In this document: one piece after another, positions 34,932-45,272 of the stretch
How positions within the stretch are numbered: position 1 is the stretch's first letter
Layout: each line of letters starts with the position of its first letter
Source: Fuerstiella sp.
Lineage (GTDB): Bacteria > Planctomycetota > Planctomycetia > Planctomycetales > Planctomycetaceae
Reading direction: 5' to 3'
DNA: 63,349 bases
Assembly: GCA_029245955.1 (NCBI GenBank)
Contig: JAQWOH010000065.1
Span: forward strand, 1-63,349
The notes under the pieces: generated by a model
The model's database searches: none
What the model was told of the DNA's origin: nothing
The model's input: only the letters and a program-made list of their open reading frames with translations
Translations under genes and position numbers: made by a program

Positions 34932-37900
34932 ATGCGCTGGATGGCTGCTGTCGGGTTGTCGCTGTTGATCGCATCTGTTGCACAGGCACAGGATCCCGAG
35001 GACGCAGAGCCTCCCGTCAGATCTTCAGATATTGACACGCTTCCGCCTGGAGATCATGTCATCCGGATCATGAAATCCGGACGAATCTATCGGTTGCCAG
35101 GGTTTGACCTGTTGATGGAGGAATTCCTGGCGCGGGCAAGACTGCAGGCATTTCCTCCGATCCATCGAATCGCGGATGTTCAGATCTCGGGCACGGTGGG
35201 AGAGGAACTTGTTGAGCTGAATGCAGACATCACCGTCGACATTTTTCGCGACGGGGAACGCGTATCTGTGCCGGTAGGATTTAATGACCTGCAGCTGAAG
35301 GAACATTCTCACAGCTCGACACAGCCGGACCTTTCTGCGCTTCCAATCGAGACAAAACTGCCACGAAAAGAATGGATTTTTGAGGGGCGTGGTCGCCACG
35401 AATTGAAGCTCCTGCTGATCGGTCCGATTCGGACGGCTGCCAACGGCACTCGTCGTTTGCGGGTATCGGCTCCAAAATCGGGGCGCAGCGGAATGAAGCT
35501 GCAGTTTTCCGAAACGGTCGCCACGGCAGAACTGTCAACGGGTGGCCCCTTTCAACTGACAACAGATACTGTTTCCGGTAAGTCAGAACTCGTGACATGG
35601 GGGCTGACCGAAGACACCGATATCACCTGGACTCCTGCCTCCGCCGTCACAAACCAGACTGCGACGGTCCAGGCGACATCACCTGCCCAAATGACACTGG
35701 ACCTGACGACGGAACCCGCTTCATTCCGGGGAACTCAACCATTGACAGTATCCGGTGGTTCCATCAGCGAGTTGCAGATTCATCTGCCCAAAGGGTTTGA
35801 GCCGGTCACATTGGCCGCTACAGACGCAGACGGTAACTCGGTCAGTGAGCCGACGGCAACTGTGGATGAGGCAGACGATGGACTTGTGCTGCTAAGGTTT
35901 GAATCACCGGCAACGGGAGCAGTGACATTGAAATACGATTTCAATCTGAAAGACACCGCTTATCCGCAGAGTATTTCTGTTCAAATGCCGAACATCACGA
36001 GCGTGTCCAACGAATCAGCGGATGTGGACATCTTTGTTTCGGGGGGACTGGACATCGAGCGCCCGCAGGAAATCAACGTTCGGCGAAGTCGAGTCGAATC
36101 GACACGGGAGGGACGCACGCCCGCCCTGGCATATCGGTTACTCTCCAGCGAATCACAGGTCACATTAAGAATCAGTGAAAGTGAGGCTTTTTTTGCTGTC
36201 GCCCCGCACATCAACTTTGCGACGGAGCAGGACAGCGTACATCTGCAGGCTCGATTTTCCGTAAATATGGTGCGAGGCTCGCTGAATCAGCTCGAAATTG
36301 TCTGGCCCAATTACATCCAGGATGGCTGGCAGATCCTGGACGGTTCCACGTCATTGGCGTCTGAATCCGGACCGACCTTTGTATCGGGATTCGGATCGGA
36401 CGATAACGTGGACAGCTACACGCTGGTGTTTCAGGAACGACAGTCAGGCCAGTTTGAAATTGAAGTACACGCGTTTCGCGATCTTGCAGGATTCAAAGAC
36501 AGCGAAGGATTGATGTTTCTTCCGGACATCGCATCCTCAGCACCCCACTCCACGATTGTCTCTCTGGTCGAATCCGATGCGTATTCAATGTACCTGAGTC
36601 CACAGAATGAGAAGGCAGCATTTCCGGCGCTGCCATCCAATCGATGGCCCGGGGAACTGCAGAATCAGACGCGTCCCGAGGCATGGTTGCTTGACAATAC
36701 CGACGAGGTCGTGCGGTTGCGTATTACTCAGCAAAAGCCGGAAATCCGGACTTCACTGCTGACATCCATATCGGTCGCCAACGAGAGTCTGCATATTCGA
36801 GAAGTCCTGTCCTATGACGTCCGATTCCGTGACCTTTCGGACATCACACTGCGGTTGCCGGACGTCGTACCGACTGTTCGCCTGAGCGGATTCGACGAGC
36901 CACTGACATCATCCCGAACCGAAGACGGAATTATTACGTACGGCCTTCCGAAGGCCATGCGAGGAAAGTTCACCCTGACGATCGACTACAACTGGTTGCC
37001 GAGCGGAATCGGCAGCTCCGGTGAACCTCAAACAGTAAATCTACCACTTGTTCTGCCCGCATCTTCCGGTGAGCTGCTGGAGCATGCGACAGTCGCGACA
37101 AACTTCCCACAAACACTTGTGCTGCCTCAGGCGGACAACTGGTCACCGGTCTATTCAGAACAATATGCGGCAGCATGGCGGTCTGAGTCTGTGCCGGACG
37201 CTCTAACGATCGTCCTCAAGCAGCCTCTCAGAACACATCCTGAAAATGCTCCGCAGTTCATGATTGCCACAACCTTCTTTCAGGCACCTGATGCGCTGAT
37301 TACCAATGTGACAGCAGTCTTCAATAAGCCCTCCGACACGATATGGTTCGTTATCGACAAGCACGTGAAGCCACTTCAGGGCACGATGAATAACCGGCCG
37401 GCAATGGTAAAGTGCCTGTTTCCTCTGGATGACGCAAAACAATGGGTTCAGCTGCGGGCTCCGAATGATGCGGCGCTGGATTCTCCGGCAACCGTCAGTC
37501 TGATGGTCAGACATATCATCGACAAAGTGAATTTCGGTTCCCTGAGCAATGTGAACCTGCCGTACGTCGCCGGACATTCCGACTGTAACGCAATCTGGGT
37601 TCTTCGACAGACGGACGGTCATAATCTGGTCGGTCTGGAAAGCTCTCTGACAGCTCTTCACAACACTGCGGTCTCGAGATTTTTTTCCGATTCGACTGCT
37701 GAGTTCGTCTCCGCGACATCAACGATTCTTTCGCCGTGCGAGCAGTCAGTACGTGAAAAAGTGACCGAACTGCTGAACAGCTCTATCGAATCAAACACCC
37801 GCTACGAACTGCTTGCAGGGTCCATCGGAGGAAGTAAACGATTGCTCACGATTACCAGCAGCGCCGTGCTGCTGGGAGCCGCCCTGTTCTGTGTGCTGCT

Positions 37901-38222
37901 CTACTTTCTGTTACTGAGACTTCGCCATATTCCTGTAATGACAGTCCTGACGTGTTTAGTGGTGGCCATGACGGCGGTCGTTTCACTAACGCCGGCAACA
38001 ATGCACGGAATCTTGCTGACTCTTCTGCCGATGTGCCTTGTCGGCGTCATCGCAGCTGCAATTCAACGATTCTTCAGCCGAAGTCAGTCGTCTCTCAAAG
38101 CCATCAGTCCCACAGACGGAAGTACCATCTTTACAATTGAAAAACCGTCCTTTGTCGAAGAACAGGGGACGATTCAGACAAGCCATTCCTCGCCCCCGTC
38201 TTCGAAACTCAGTGTTACCTGA
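34932..38222 (+). CDS. Giant secreted/membrane protein, unknown function (unit 1)
   Basis: The product is about 1,096 residues. It has a signal peptide (MRWMAAVGLSLLIASVAQA), a helical opening (IYRLPGFDLLMEEFLARARL), then about 900 residues of beta-strand-rich, Thr/Ser/Val-rich sequence without any domain I recognise. Three hydrophobic helices lie near residues 970-1045, then a cytosolic Ser/Thr tail. The signal and C-terminal anchor place the bulk outside the cytoplasmic membrane. The ATG at 34932 starts directly on the signal peptide; in-frame starts at 34848 and 34884 are possible. The next gene begins 31 bases after its stop and has the same overall architecture, so they are probably an operon of paralogues. 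Confidence 0.7.
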   Translation: MRWMAAVGLSLLIASVAQAQDPEDAEPPVRSSDIDTLPPGDHVIRIMKSGRIYRLPGFDLLMEEFLARARLQAFPPIHRIADVQISGTVGEELVELNADITVDIFRDGERVSVPVGFNDLQLKEHSHSSTQPDLSALPIETKLPRKEWIFEGRGRHELKLLLIGPIRTAANGTRRLRVSAPKSGRSGMKLQFSETVATAELSTGGPFQLTTDTVSGKSELVTWGLTEDTDITWTPASAVTNQTATVQATSPAQMTLDLTTEPASFRGTQPLTVSGGSISELQIHLPKGFEPVTLAATDADGNSVSEPTATVDEADDGLVLLRFESPATGAVTLKYDFNLKDTAYPQSISVQMPNITSVSNESADVDIFVSGGLDIERPQEINVRRSRVESTREGRTPALAYRLLSSESQVTLRISESEAFFAVAPHINFATEQDSVHLQARFSVNMVRGSLNQLEIVWPNYIQDGWQILDGSTSLASESGPTFVSGFGSDDNVDSYTLVFQERQSGQFEIEVHAFRDLAGFKDSEGLMFLPDIASSAPHSTIVSLVESDAYSMYLSPQNEKAAFPALPSNRWPGELQNQTRPEAWLLDNTDEVVRLRITQQKPEIRTSLLTSISVANESLHIREVLSYDVRFRDLSDITLRLPDVVPTVRLSGFDEPLTSSRTEDGIITYGLPKAMRGKFTLTIDYNWLPSGIGSSGEPQTVNLPLVLPASSGELLEHATVATNFPQTLVLPQADNWSPVYSEQYAAAWRSESVPDALTIVLKQPLRTHPENAPQFMIATTFFQAPDALITNVTAVFNKPSDTIWFVIDKHVKPLQGTMNNRPAMVKCLFPLDDAKQWVQLRAPNDAALDSPATVSLMVRHIIDKVNFGSLSNVNLPYVAGHSDCNAIWVLRQTDGHNLVGLESSLTALHNTAVSRFFSDSTAEFVSATSTILSPCEQSVREKVTELLNSSIESNTRYELLAGSIGGSKRLLTITSSAVLLGAALFCVLLYFLLLRLRHIPVMTVLTCLVVAMTAVVSLTPATMHGILLTLLPMCLVGVIAAAIQRFFSRSQSSLKAISPTDGSTIFTIEKPSFVEEQGTIQTSHSSPPSSKLSVT

Positions 38223-38253
38223 CTGCGGCTTTCTGCCGTGTCGTTATTCCCGC

Positions 38254-41200
38254 ATGTCACGCTCTGTCTTCATCGGAACTCTGTTTCTGCTGGCCCCGGC
38301 CGCGGCTGCCCAGCCGGCTGTCTCTGCGCCGACAGATACTGTGATCCCGATCTACGACGAGACGGTCAGAGTCATCGATCCCGCCGAATTCGGTGAGCTT
38401 GCAGATGCAAATCGGTTTGTGCCGGTGCCACAGGAACAGCTCCCTGAACTGCTGCGACTCAGACACGAACTGTCGCTGCAGCCGGAGCCGTCCTCTCCCA
38501 TCAGAAAAACGGAGCTGTCGGCAACTCTGGAGGGAATGGCTCTTCGTGACGGGCGGCTTCAACTGCAGATCTACCCGCCGTCAGCTATGTCACGTCGCCG
38601 CACACCACTTAAGATCGCCGCAACGAATCTGCAGAACCTGGAACTTCATTCAGAGGGACGTCAGGTTGTCATCGCCAGTGACCCGGCAGGCAACCTTGTC
38701 GTCCTGAACAATACAAAAAACGTGCTGAACGGAACCTGGACCGCACACGGGAAAATGATCGGTGCGGATCTGGTCTTTCAACTGGCGTTGCCGACGGCAT
38801 CGGTCTGCCAGTTCGTTCTGACCACACCGTCTGATATTTATGTTGCCAGTCCGGACGCATTGGTGCTGCCAAAAACGGGACAGCAGGGCATGAGCATCTG
38901 GGAACTGCATCCTCGGTTTCCAGGTGAACTGACAATCAAATGTTCCCGTGCCAAGAACTCTGATCACGAAGCGACGGCGGCCGTCGACGCTGTCACCAGT
39001 TTCCGAACGGGAGTTAACATTTCGGATGCCGAATGGATAGTCACTCTCCCTTCCAGCCTGAGTAATGCGAAGGTCCTGCTGAACCTGAATGGCCCCTGCA
39101 GCGTCAGTGATATCGACCTCAACGCCGGCCAACCATTGCAGTTCGAATCAGAACAGCGTGATGGAAGCACCGAATTGCAGATTCAGATGCCGCTACTCAC
39201 AACCAGCACGGCAATACGAATCCGGGGACGCTTCGTAGCCGGCATTGAAAGTGAAGTTCGCCTGCCCGTCCTTTCACCGAAAGCGTGGAGTGTTGGATCG
39301 GTCAAGAATGACCTTACGCTTTCGTCTTCTTCCGTGCGAATCAGTGTTCCTCCCGAACTGGACGTACATAGCCTCAGCCTGATCGGTCTTCGGGAAAGAG
39401 ATGTCGCGTACCAGGCGGACGGCAGCCGGAGACTCGATCTTACTCAATTTTCAAAGTACGCCTTCGCCGACATCCGCCTTTCAACTTCGAGGGCCGTCGT
39501 AAACGATGCTGTTTTCACAGACGCAGAAGCGACGGAGAAAGAGGCTGCCGCGTACGTTCGCGTGGAAGTCCTGTCCGGACTTCTGAGCGAAGTAACGTGG
39601 ATGATGCCGGCATCCTGGCGCGTGACAGCCGTCCAGGAAACTGACTCCCAGCGACCACTGCTGTTTCAGATGGCAGACGACGCAGTCAATCCGGCTCAGG
39701 CCCGGGTCACCGCGTATCTGAGAACTCCTCTAACCTCACTTTCTCCGAACAGCAGCCAGACGCTGACCATCAGCCTTCAGTCAACCGGAAGCGTATTCTC
39801 TAAACAGTGGATGGCACCGCGTCTGCTGAACGCTGACTACAACAGAGCCGCCGACCTGCAGTCTGTCAACGGGGCAGTTGCTGATATTCCGGCAATCGGC
39901 GCCGAAACTGCAGCGCTGACGGCGGACGACGTCGCCGAGTTAGTTCCGTGGCTTCCGACAGACGTGCTGGCATCAATTGACAGCGCCAGACACACGCCCG
40001 CAACACTCGATTCGCCGCCATCGCTGACATCCACCAATAGACCAGAGTCGGCAACAATCGACTACGCAGTAACCATAGACCAGGATTCCGTCAGGGAAAC
40101 CCTGCGTGTACGACTTAGATCAACCGATCCATTGCCAAAGAGAATCCCGTTACAGGTAACACCCGGTGTCGAACTGCAAGTCTCCGACGAGTCCGTCACG
40201 CAGCCGGCCCCGAGCCTGATACGTCAGATGTCCGAAGGAATCGAAGAGCTTGTCCTTGAGGTCCCGGCGGGGATAGACAGCACAAATACACTCGACATCC
40301 TGCTTATCTCATCACGTCCCGTAGCCGCAGAGATGTCGGCTGCCCTGATCTCATTTCCGGACACCGACCACGCCGTTGGCTCACTGCAACCACCGCTTCT
40401 GGAATCCAATCTGGCGCTGTCAATCACAAGAGGCGGTAATGCAGAAGACGTGACCGGACCAGTTCCCTATCCCGCAGATCCGTTCGCCAACGCGATTACG
40501 ATTCGAAATCTCGCCAAACGCAGCTCATGGCAGGAGGTCTCCGGACTGGCGATGGCATTGGTCGACCGGCACAGTGATCATTTTTCTGTGGAAATGATCC
40601 ATCGTTTTGTGGTCCGCAGTGTTGGGAACCACAACGATCTGGTGATTCAGCAGTCGCTGCCCGACCAGATTGTAGTCTTCGTCAACGGCCGACCAGCCTT
40701 CCCGAGCCAGTCGAATGACAGATACCGAATTGCTCTGCCAACTGATCGTGAGCACGCCGTGGTTGACATCTATCTGGCGTATGAACTGCCTGTCGCCGTG
40801 CAGCAGCAGAACGTGCTGCGTCTTCCGATGCTGGCCTTCCCTGAGACCGAATCCGGCAACGTTACTTATTCAGTACTGCCCCCACGGCAGCACACATTGA
40901 CACTCGCAAATAGTGAGATGTGCGCCGACATCAGCTCTGCCGAATTCATCAACCGGACCTTCATTGAAAGATACTCGCAGCAGGCAGACCCGGCGCTGTC
41001 CGAATTATTTCGGCCCATGTTAACACGTTGTCAGCTACGCAGATTGGCGACGGATTCTGTTGCCATTATCGAAAGTGATCTCGATTCCGGCTCCGTAACA
41101 CTACAGCTTGAAGACAAAGAACTTGACGCACCGCATACGATCATGCTGGCAACTGTGGTGTTTTTGTTCTGGCTGATAGTGAGACGAGTTGCAGTGGTGC

Positions 41201-44200
41201 CTTTCCCCGCAATCGGAGCCGTGCTGGTCATATTTCTGGCGGCATATCATCTTGGCGAACTCCGTTCATCAGTTGTCCTGCATGGCGTGTCCTTCGGCAC
41301 ACTGGGTTTTTCCGTAATGTCGGTCATCCACAGCATCAGGAGACGTTGGCGGCACCGAACGTTGCCCACGTCGCCTGATTCTCAAAACCGATCATCCGCG
41401 GCGGTGGTACTGCTGTACATGTTTGTGGCTGCAACGGCGGTCAGCGCGGATGAGTCGAGGGAACAAATACTGATCCCGGCCCAGAAAGAAGAGGCGTTCC
41501 CGTACGTATACATTGACCGAGATCTTCTGTCCCGGCTCAACTCGGTGAAGTCGCAGCTTGGCACTACGGCGTACGTCATTCAGACTGAACTTAACATTGA
41601 AGTCGAAGCAGCGGATTCGTTCACGGCAACGGTACAGTGTCTTGTAGCTTCACCTCCAAACCAGTCATCTCAGTTAAACATCCCGCTTGACGGTGTGACA
41701 TTTGTTGACTGTCTGCTGGACGGCGCAAGAGTCTTCCCCTCTGTCGAACAGCCCGACAGAGGGACTATTGACGTCCCACACCGGTCAGTCCTACCACCGT
41801 CTCCGCTTGGACAACCTGAGCCAAGTCCCTCAACGCAGGGGCGTGATACTCTGGCAAATTGGGACCTGAGAACGGTTCACTATTCTGTTCGCTGCACACC
41901 GGAATTGTTGACGGCTTCGGAATTCCGGATCAGCGTCCCTCACAGTCGATCCCCGGTCACACGAGTCAGTCTTTCAGACCCGCTGAAAATCGTTGCTGAC
42001 GTCAACCACGAAACATCATCGGGATCCGGCACAACAGAGCGAAAAGACGATCTGCTTATCTTCCCCGCTCTGTACAACACTAACCGCAGTGTTCTCGACA
42101 TTGAACTTCGGACGTCCGCGAAGCCGCTCGTCGATGCCCCCCCATCCGCCAGCGTTGTCTGCACCGCCGAAATTTCGCCAACAGAGTTGCGACTGGGCTG
42201 CGAGTTCACCGTCGCCGGAAAAGGCGGAAGATCCACGTCTGTCAATCTGGAAATTCCGAAAGGCCATCAGATAACAAATGTCGCATCGCTGACAGGAGAA
42301 GAGCTGCCGTGGTCCATTCGTGACAACAAGCTGACCATCGTTGTCCCGACCGACGACGATGATCTCCAGCAGTTTGTAGTGACACAGTTTCTGGAATCGC
42401 AAATCAGCCTGCATCGTTCGATACCTGTCGGCACGGTCGCTACGGTAAATGGTCGGCCGGCGGACGACATCATTATTGTTGCCGTGACGTCGGATGAGTT
42501 TCTCGTCTCGTCGGTTAAATCACCGGACGCTGAATTGCACAAACCTGATCAGGCACGACTACAGCAGCTGGCCGATCGTCTTAGAAATTCACAATGGGTC
42601 GTTGCCGTCCCCGAATCAGCCACTCAGGTCGACATTGAAATTGCGGCTCGTGTCACGGCAAGAGAGGCAGAACTGGCACAGAAAGTTGTCATTTCCGACG
42701 ATCGTCTTCACTGGACAGCACGCTGCCGGATGCAGGTGCTTGGAAACCCCACTTTTCGTCAGACCTTCGTCGTGTCTCCGGATGTGCGAATCGAAGAAGT
42801 CTCAGCGACCGTCGGCGCAACTGCGAGGCTCCAGTCATGGACCCGAGACAGTGAATCTGTTGTTGTGTCATTTCGCGAAGCCACTCGGGGACTGGTCGTC
42901 GTGGAATTCACGGGAGTGGTGTCACGCAGCCCCGGACAGCCAACACAGCTGCCCGTTTTCGCTCTCCCGGACTCTGTTGCAACTCTGATATCAACAATTG
43001 ACATATCCTCGAACGCAACGTACGAAACCTACATCAAGGACCTGCAAAGTGCAGTTCCGCTTACCAAGGTTGATATTGCAAGGTACGTGCTTTCCGAAAC
43101 CCCGCTGCAGGCAACGCTGACGGCCGATTCCCGCCCTCCCGTCATCAGCCCCAGTGAGGACAAGATACTGCATGCCGAGATTGTCGCAGTACTTCACAAC
43201 GCCGGTGGCAATACACAGGTTACGGAATTCATTTCTCTTGCTCCTCAGCACTCCGGATTTGACGTCCACTGCCGACCACCTGCCGGGCTGGACGTTGACA
43301 GCCTGACGGTCGCGGTCGATGGTCAGCCGACAACTGCCACCTATGATACTGACGGCATCGTCATCTCCAGAGAGACAACCGATGCATCTGCTGCACGCGT
43401 CGTACTGGTCGTGTCTGACGTATTGGCCCCTGTGCGTGATGGCCTGCTGACGGCGGCTCTTCCGGTATTTGAGGCCGATCTGAAAATCGCGTCCTGCGAA
43501 GTTTTCGACGCACGCGGCCTGCCTGCCGCCGGCAAGAGTTCATACAACGTACCCTCGTGGGTCGTCGAAGCTGTGGATGCGCAGGGTCTGCTGGCAATCC
43601 CGACAAACCTTGACAAACCTCGAAGTGATACAGCCATACCGAAAAACGTGATCACAGTTTATCTTTCTGAACAGCAACGCCCCGCCCGTGCGGCGGGCCC
43701 CGTCAGCGACGTTGCGTATGTCCACACGCAGCACGACATTCAATTGGATAGTCTGGCCACAAATGGTCGGTCAGATATGATGGTCTTTACGACACGCCAG
43801 AATGCAGATATTGAACTTGACGTCCCTGTCGACATAAGGATCATTGATGTGCTGCACGACGGGATACCGGTTCCATTTGCCGTGACCAACAACATCATTC
43901 ACCTCCATGGTACGGCGCAGGTTGGACTGTTTGAAATTCAGTGGCGGTGCCAGCCAGGATCATCCTTAGTTCGGCACAAGTTACTGCTGCCGTCCATCGC
44001 GGCGGCGGATCAGGTCCACCTGGTCCGACTGGCGGCAGCTGAGGACACTCTCTGGTGGGAAACAGGCAGCAGGACGGAAGACCGAGAACAATGGTGCAGG
44101 GACAGCCAGGCCGCAGCGGCACGGGGCTTCCTGCGTATTGAGCGGCCGACAACAGTTGCCGATGCTGACGTACCGGAGAATCTTCCAGCGATCATTGCAG

Positions 44201-44469
44201 CGCCCGAATGGCAGAAGCTGGCCGCCATTTCCAGGAATGCAGCCGAAGCGTTACTGAGCACCACCGCCGGAGATACAGCCTCAGCAAAGTATCAATACCT
44301 CACAACGGACGTCCCGCCGGAGGTTACGGTCACACTGATAACGAGACCCGGTATGCCCAGTCTGCTGGTCGGCCTGTGTGCGCTTATGATGATTGCCGTC
44401 CCGCTTGGTCGGCGCGGACGCAGTGAACGGGCAAAACAGCACGAGGAGCCGTCAACGCTGTCGGGCTGA
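38254..44469 (+). CDS. Giant tandem secreted/membrane protein, unknown function (units 2 and 3)
   Basis: A single uninterrupted frame encodes 2,071 residues. It starts with a signal peptide (MSRSVFIGTLFLLAPAAAAQ) and then about 930 residues of beta-rich sequence. Three hydrophobic helices (about 963-977, 981-1000, 1006-1026) and a basic loop follow. A second signal-like hydrophobic segment (1049-1066, ending TAVSADE) precedes another 960 or so residues of similar composition, and a final helix at about 2033-2050 ends in a basic tail. The order signal, beta-rich body, membrane helices is thus repeated twice, and once in the preceding gene. The ATG at 38254 starts at the signal peptide; upstream in-frame codons overlap the previous gene. 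I recognise no catalytic domain. A cell-surface or envelope structural role is an inference. Confidence 0.75.
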   Translation: MSRSVFIGTLFLLAPAAAAQPAVSAPTDTVIPIYDETVRVIDPAEFGELADANRFVPVPQEQLPELLRLRHELSLQPEPSSPIRKTELSATLEGMALRDGRLQLQIYPPSAMSRRRTPLKIAATNLQNLELHSEGRQVVIASDPAGNLVVLNNTKNVLNGTWTAHGKMIGADLVFQLALPTASVCQFVLTTPSDIYVASPDALVLPKTGQQGMSIWELHPRFPGELTIKCSRAKNSDHEATAAVDAVTSFRTGVNISDAEWIVTLPSSLSNAKVLLNLNGPCSVSDIDLNAGQPLQFESEQRDGSTELQIQMPLLTTSTAIRIRGRFVAGIESEVRLPVLSPKAWSVGSVKNDLTLSSSSVRISVPPELDVHSLSLIGLRERDVAYQADGSRRLDLTQFSKYAFADIRLSTSRAVVNDAVFTDAEATEKEAAAYVRVEVLSGLLSEVTWMMPASWRVTAVQETDSQRPLLFQMADDAVNPAQARVTAYLRTPLTSLSPNSSQTLTISLQSTGSVFSKQWMAPRLLNADYNRAADLQSVNGAVADIPAIGAETAALTADDVAELVPWLPTDVLASIDSARHTPATLDSPPSLTSTNRPESATIDYAVTIDQDSVRETLRVRLRSTDPLPKRIPLQVTPGVELQVSDESVTQPAPSLIRQMSEGIEELVLEVPAGIDSTNTLDILLISSRPVAAEMSAALISFPDTDHAVGSLQPPLLESNLALSITRGGNAEDVTGPVPYPADPFANAITIRNLAKRSSWQEVSGLAMALVDRHSDHFSVEMIHRFVVRSVGNHNDLVIQQSLPDQIVVFVNGRPAFPSQSNDRYRIALPTDREHAVVDIYLAYELPVAVQQQNVLRLPMLAFPETESGNVTYSVLPPRQHTLTLANSEMCADISSAEFINRTFIERYSQQADPALSELFRPMLTRCQLRRLATDSVAIIESDLDSGSVTLQLEDKELDAPHTIMLATVVFLFWLIVRRVAVVPFPAIGAVLVIFLAAYHLGELRSSVVLHGVSFGTLGFSVMSVIHSIRRRWRHRTLPTSPDSQNRSSAAVVLLYMFVAATAVSADESREQILIPAQKEEAFPYVYIDRDLLSRLNSVKSQLGTTAYVIQTELNIEVEAADSFTATVQCLVASPPNQSSQLNIPLDGVTFVDCLLDGARVFPSVEQPDRGTIDVPHRSVLPPSPLGQPEPSPSTQGRDTLANWDLRTVHYSVRCTPELLTASEFRISVPHSRSPVTRVSLSDPLKIVADVNHETSSGSGTTERKDDLLIFPALYNTNRSVLDIELRTSAKPLVDAPPSASVVCTAEISPTELRLGCEFTVAGKGGRSTSVNLEIPKGHQITNVASLTGEELPWSIRDNKLTIVVPTDDDDLQQFVVTQFLESQISLHRSIPVGTVATVNGRPADDIIIVAVTSDEFLVSSVKSPDAELHKPDQARLQQLADRLRNSQWVVAVPESATQVDIEIAARVTAREAELAQKVVISDDRLHWTARCRMQVLGNPTFRQTFVVSPDVRIEEVSATVGATARLQSWTRDSESVVVSFREATRGLVVVEFTGVVSRSPGQPTQLPVFALPDSVATLISTIDISSNATYETYIKDLQSAVPLTKVDIARYVLSETPLQATLTADSRPPVISPSEDKILHAEIVAVLHNAGGNTQVTEFISLAPQHSGFDVHCRPPAGLDVDSLTVAVDGQPTTATYDTDGIVISRETTDASAARVVLVVSDVLAPVRDGLLTAALPVFEADLKIASCEVFDARGLPAAGKSSYNVPSWVVEAVDAQGLLAIPTNLDKPRSDTAIPKNVITVYLSEQQRPARAAGPVSDVAYVHTQHDIQLDSLATNGRSDMMVFTTRQNADIELDVPVDIRIIDVLHDGIPVPFAVTNNIIHLHGTAQVGLFEIQWRCQPGSSLVRHKLLLPSIAAADQVHLVRLAAAEDTLWWETGSRTEDREQWCRDSQAAAARGFLRIERPTTVADADVPENLPAIIAAPEWQKLAAISRNAAEALLSTTAGDTASAKYQYLTTDVPPEVTVTLITRPGMPSLLVGLCALMMIAVPLGRRGRSERAKQHEEPSTLSG

Positions 44470-44718
44470 TTCAGCTTTTCTGAGTCCAGCGTAAAATCGA
44501 CAGCCGCGTGAGCGGGACAAAGGCAAATGACCTGATTGCTGGTCATTCGAGCTGAATCGTCGCCCTTGTGTTGCACCGCTCAACAGACCCGATAGGATCA
44601 AACAGTTCTCAGGCGACTTGAGCCGGAACATCCGGCGCCATAACAGCAGCCGTTTTTTCGATGGAAATTCTGTCCCCATCAAAACCACAACTGACCAGAA
44701 ATTTTGGGAGCCCTCATC

Positions 44719-45180
44719 ATGAGCGTCGAAGCTCGCATCAAGGAACTCGGCCTGACACTGCCCAGCGCTCCGGCCGCAGCCGGGACGTACAGCCCCGTGG
44801 TCATTATTGACAAACTGGCATACGTCTCCGGACAGGGGCCCATTGGCTCGGAAGGCACACTTCTGCGAGGGCGCGTGGGAGACGACGTAACCGAAGAACA
44901 AGGCGTTTTTGCGGCGCGAACCGTCGGGCTGACAATGCTGGCAACGATCAAGGATCAGCTGGGCAGTCTTGACCGAGTCAAACGAATCATCAAGGTTCTG
45001 GGTATGGTCAACAGTTCGGCCGACTTTCAGAATCACCCGAAGGTCATCAACGGCTTCAGTGACCTGATGGTCGAAATTTGGGGAGAAGAAGGCCGCGCCG
45101 CCCGCAGCGCTGTCGGTATGGGTTCTCTGCCCGGAAACATCACCGTGGAAATTGAAGCGATTCTGGAACTCACCGAATAG
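44719..45180 (+). CDS. RidA/YjgF-family protein
   Basis: The 153-residue protein resembles the longer RidA subgroup. It begins MSVEARIKELGLTLPSAPAAAGTYSPVV, then VSGQGPIG, DRVKRIIKVLGMVNSSADFQNHPKVINGFSDLMVEIWG and ARSAVGMGSLPGNITVEIEAILEL, where the catalytic Arg of the family is in RAARSAVG. RidA proteins hydrolyse reactive enamines and imines made by PLP enzymes. GGGAG at 44706-44710 lies eight bases before the ATG at 44719, supporting this start. It is convergent with the cyanophycinase fusion. Confidence 0.93.
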   Translation: MSVEARIKELGLTLPSAPAAAGTYSPVVIIDKLAYVSGQGPIGSEGTLLRGRVGDDVTEEQGVFAARTVGLTMLATIKDQLGSLDRVKRIIKVLGMVNSSADFQNHPKVINGFSDLMVEIWGEEGRAARSAVGMGSLPGNITVEIEAILELTE

Positions 45181-45272
45181 AACAGCCATGCCCGCTGCGT
45201 TCTTGAAGCTGATTCTATGGAAATAGAAATCGCCGGGGGGATTCTGCACGCACACGGAAGCCGCTCAGTGAC

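Noticed and set aside
38038..38253. Extended N-terminus of the giant tandem protein overlapping the previous gene
   Set aside because: The extra 72 codons overlap the end of the preceding gene in another frame, and the signal peptide begins at 38254.
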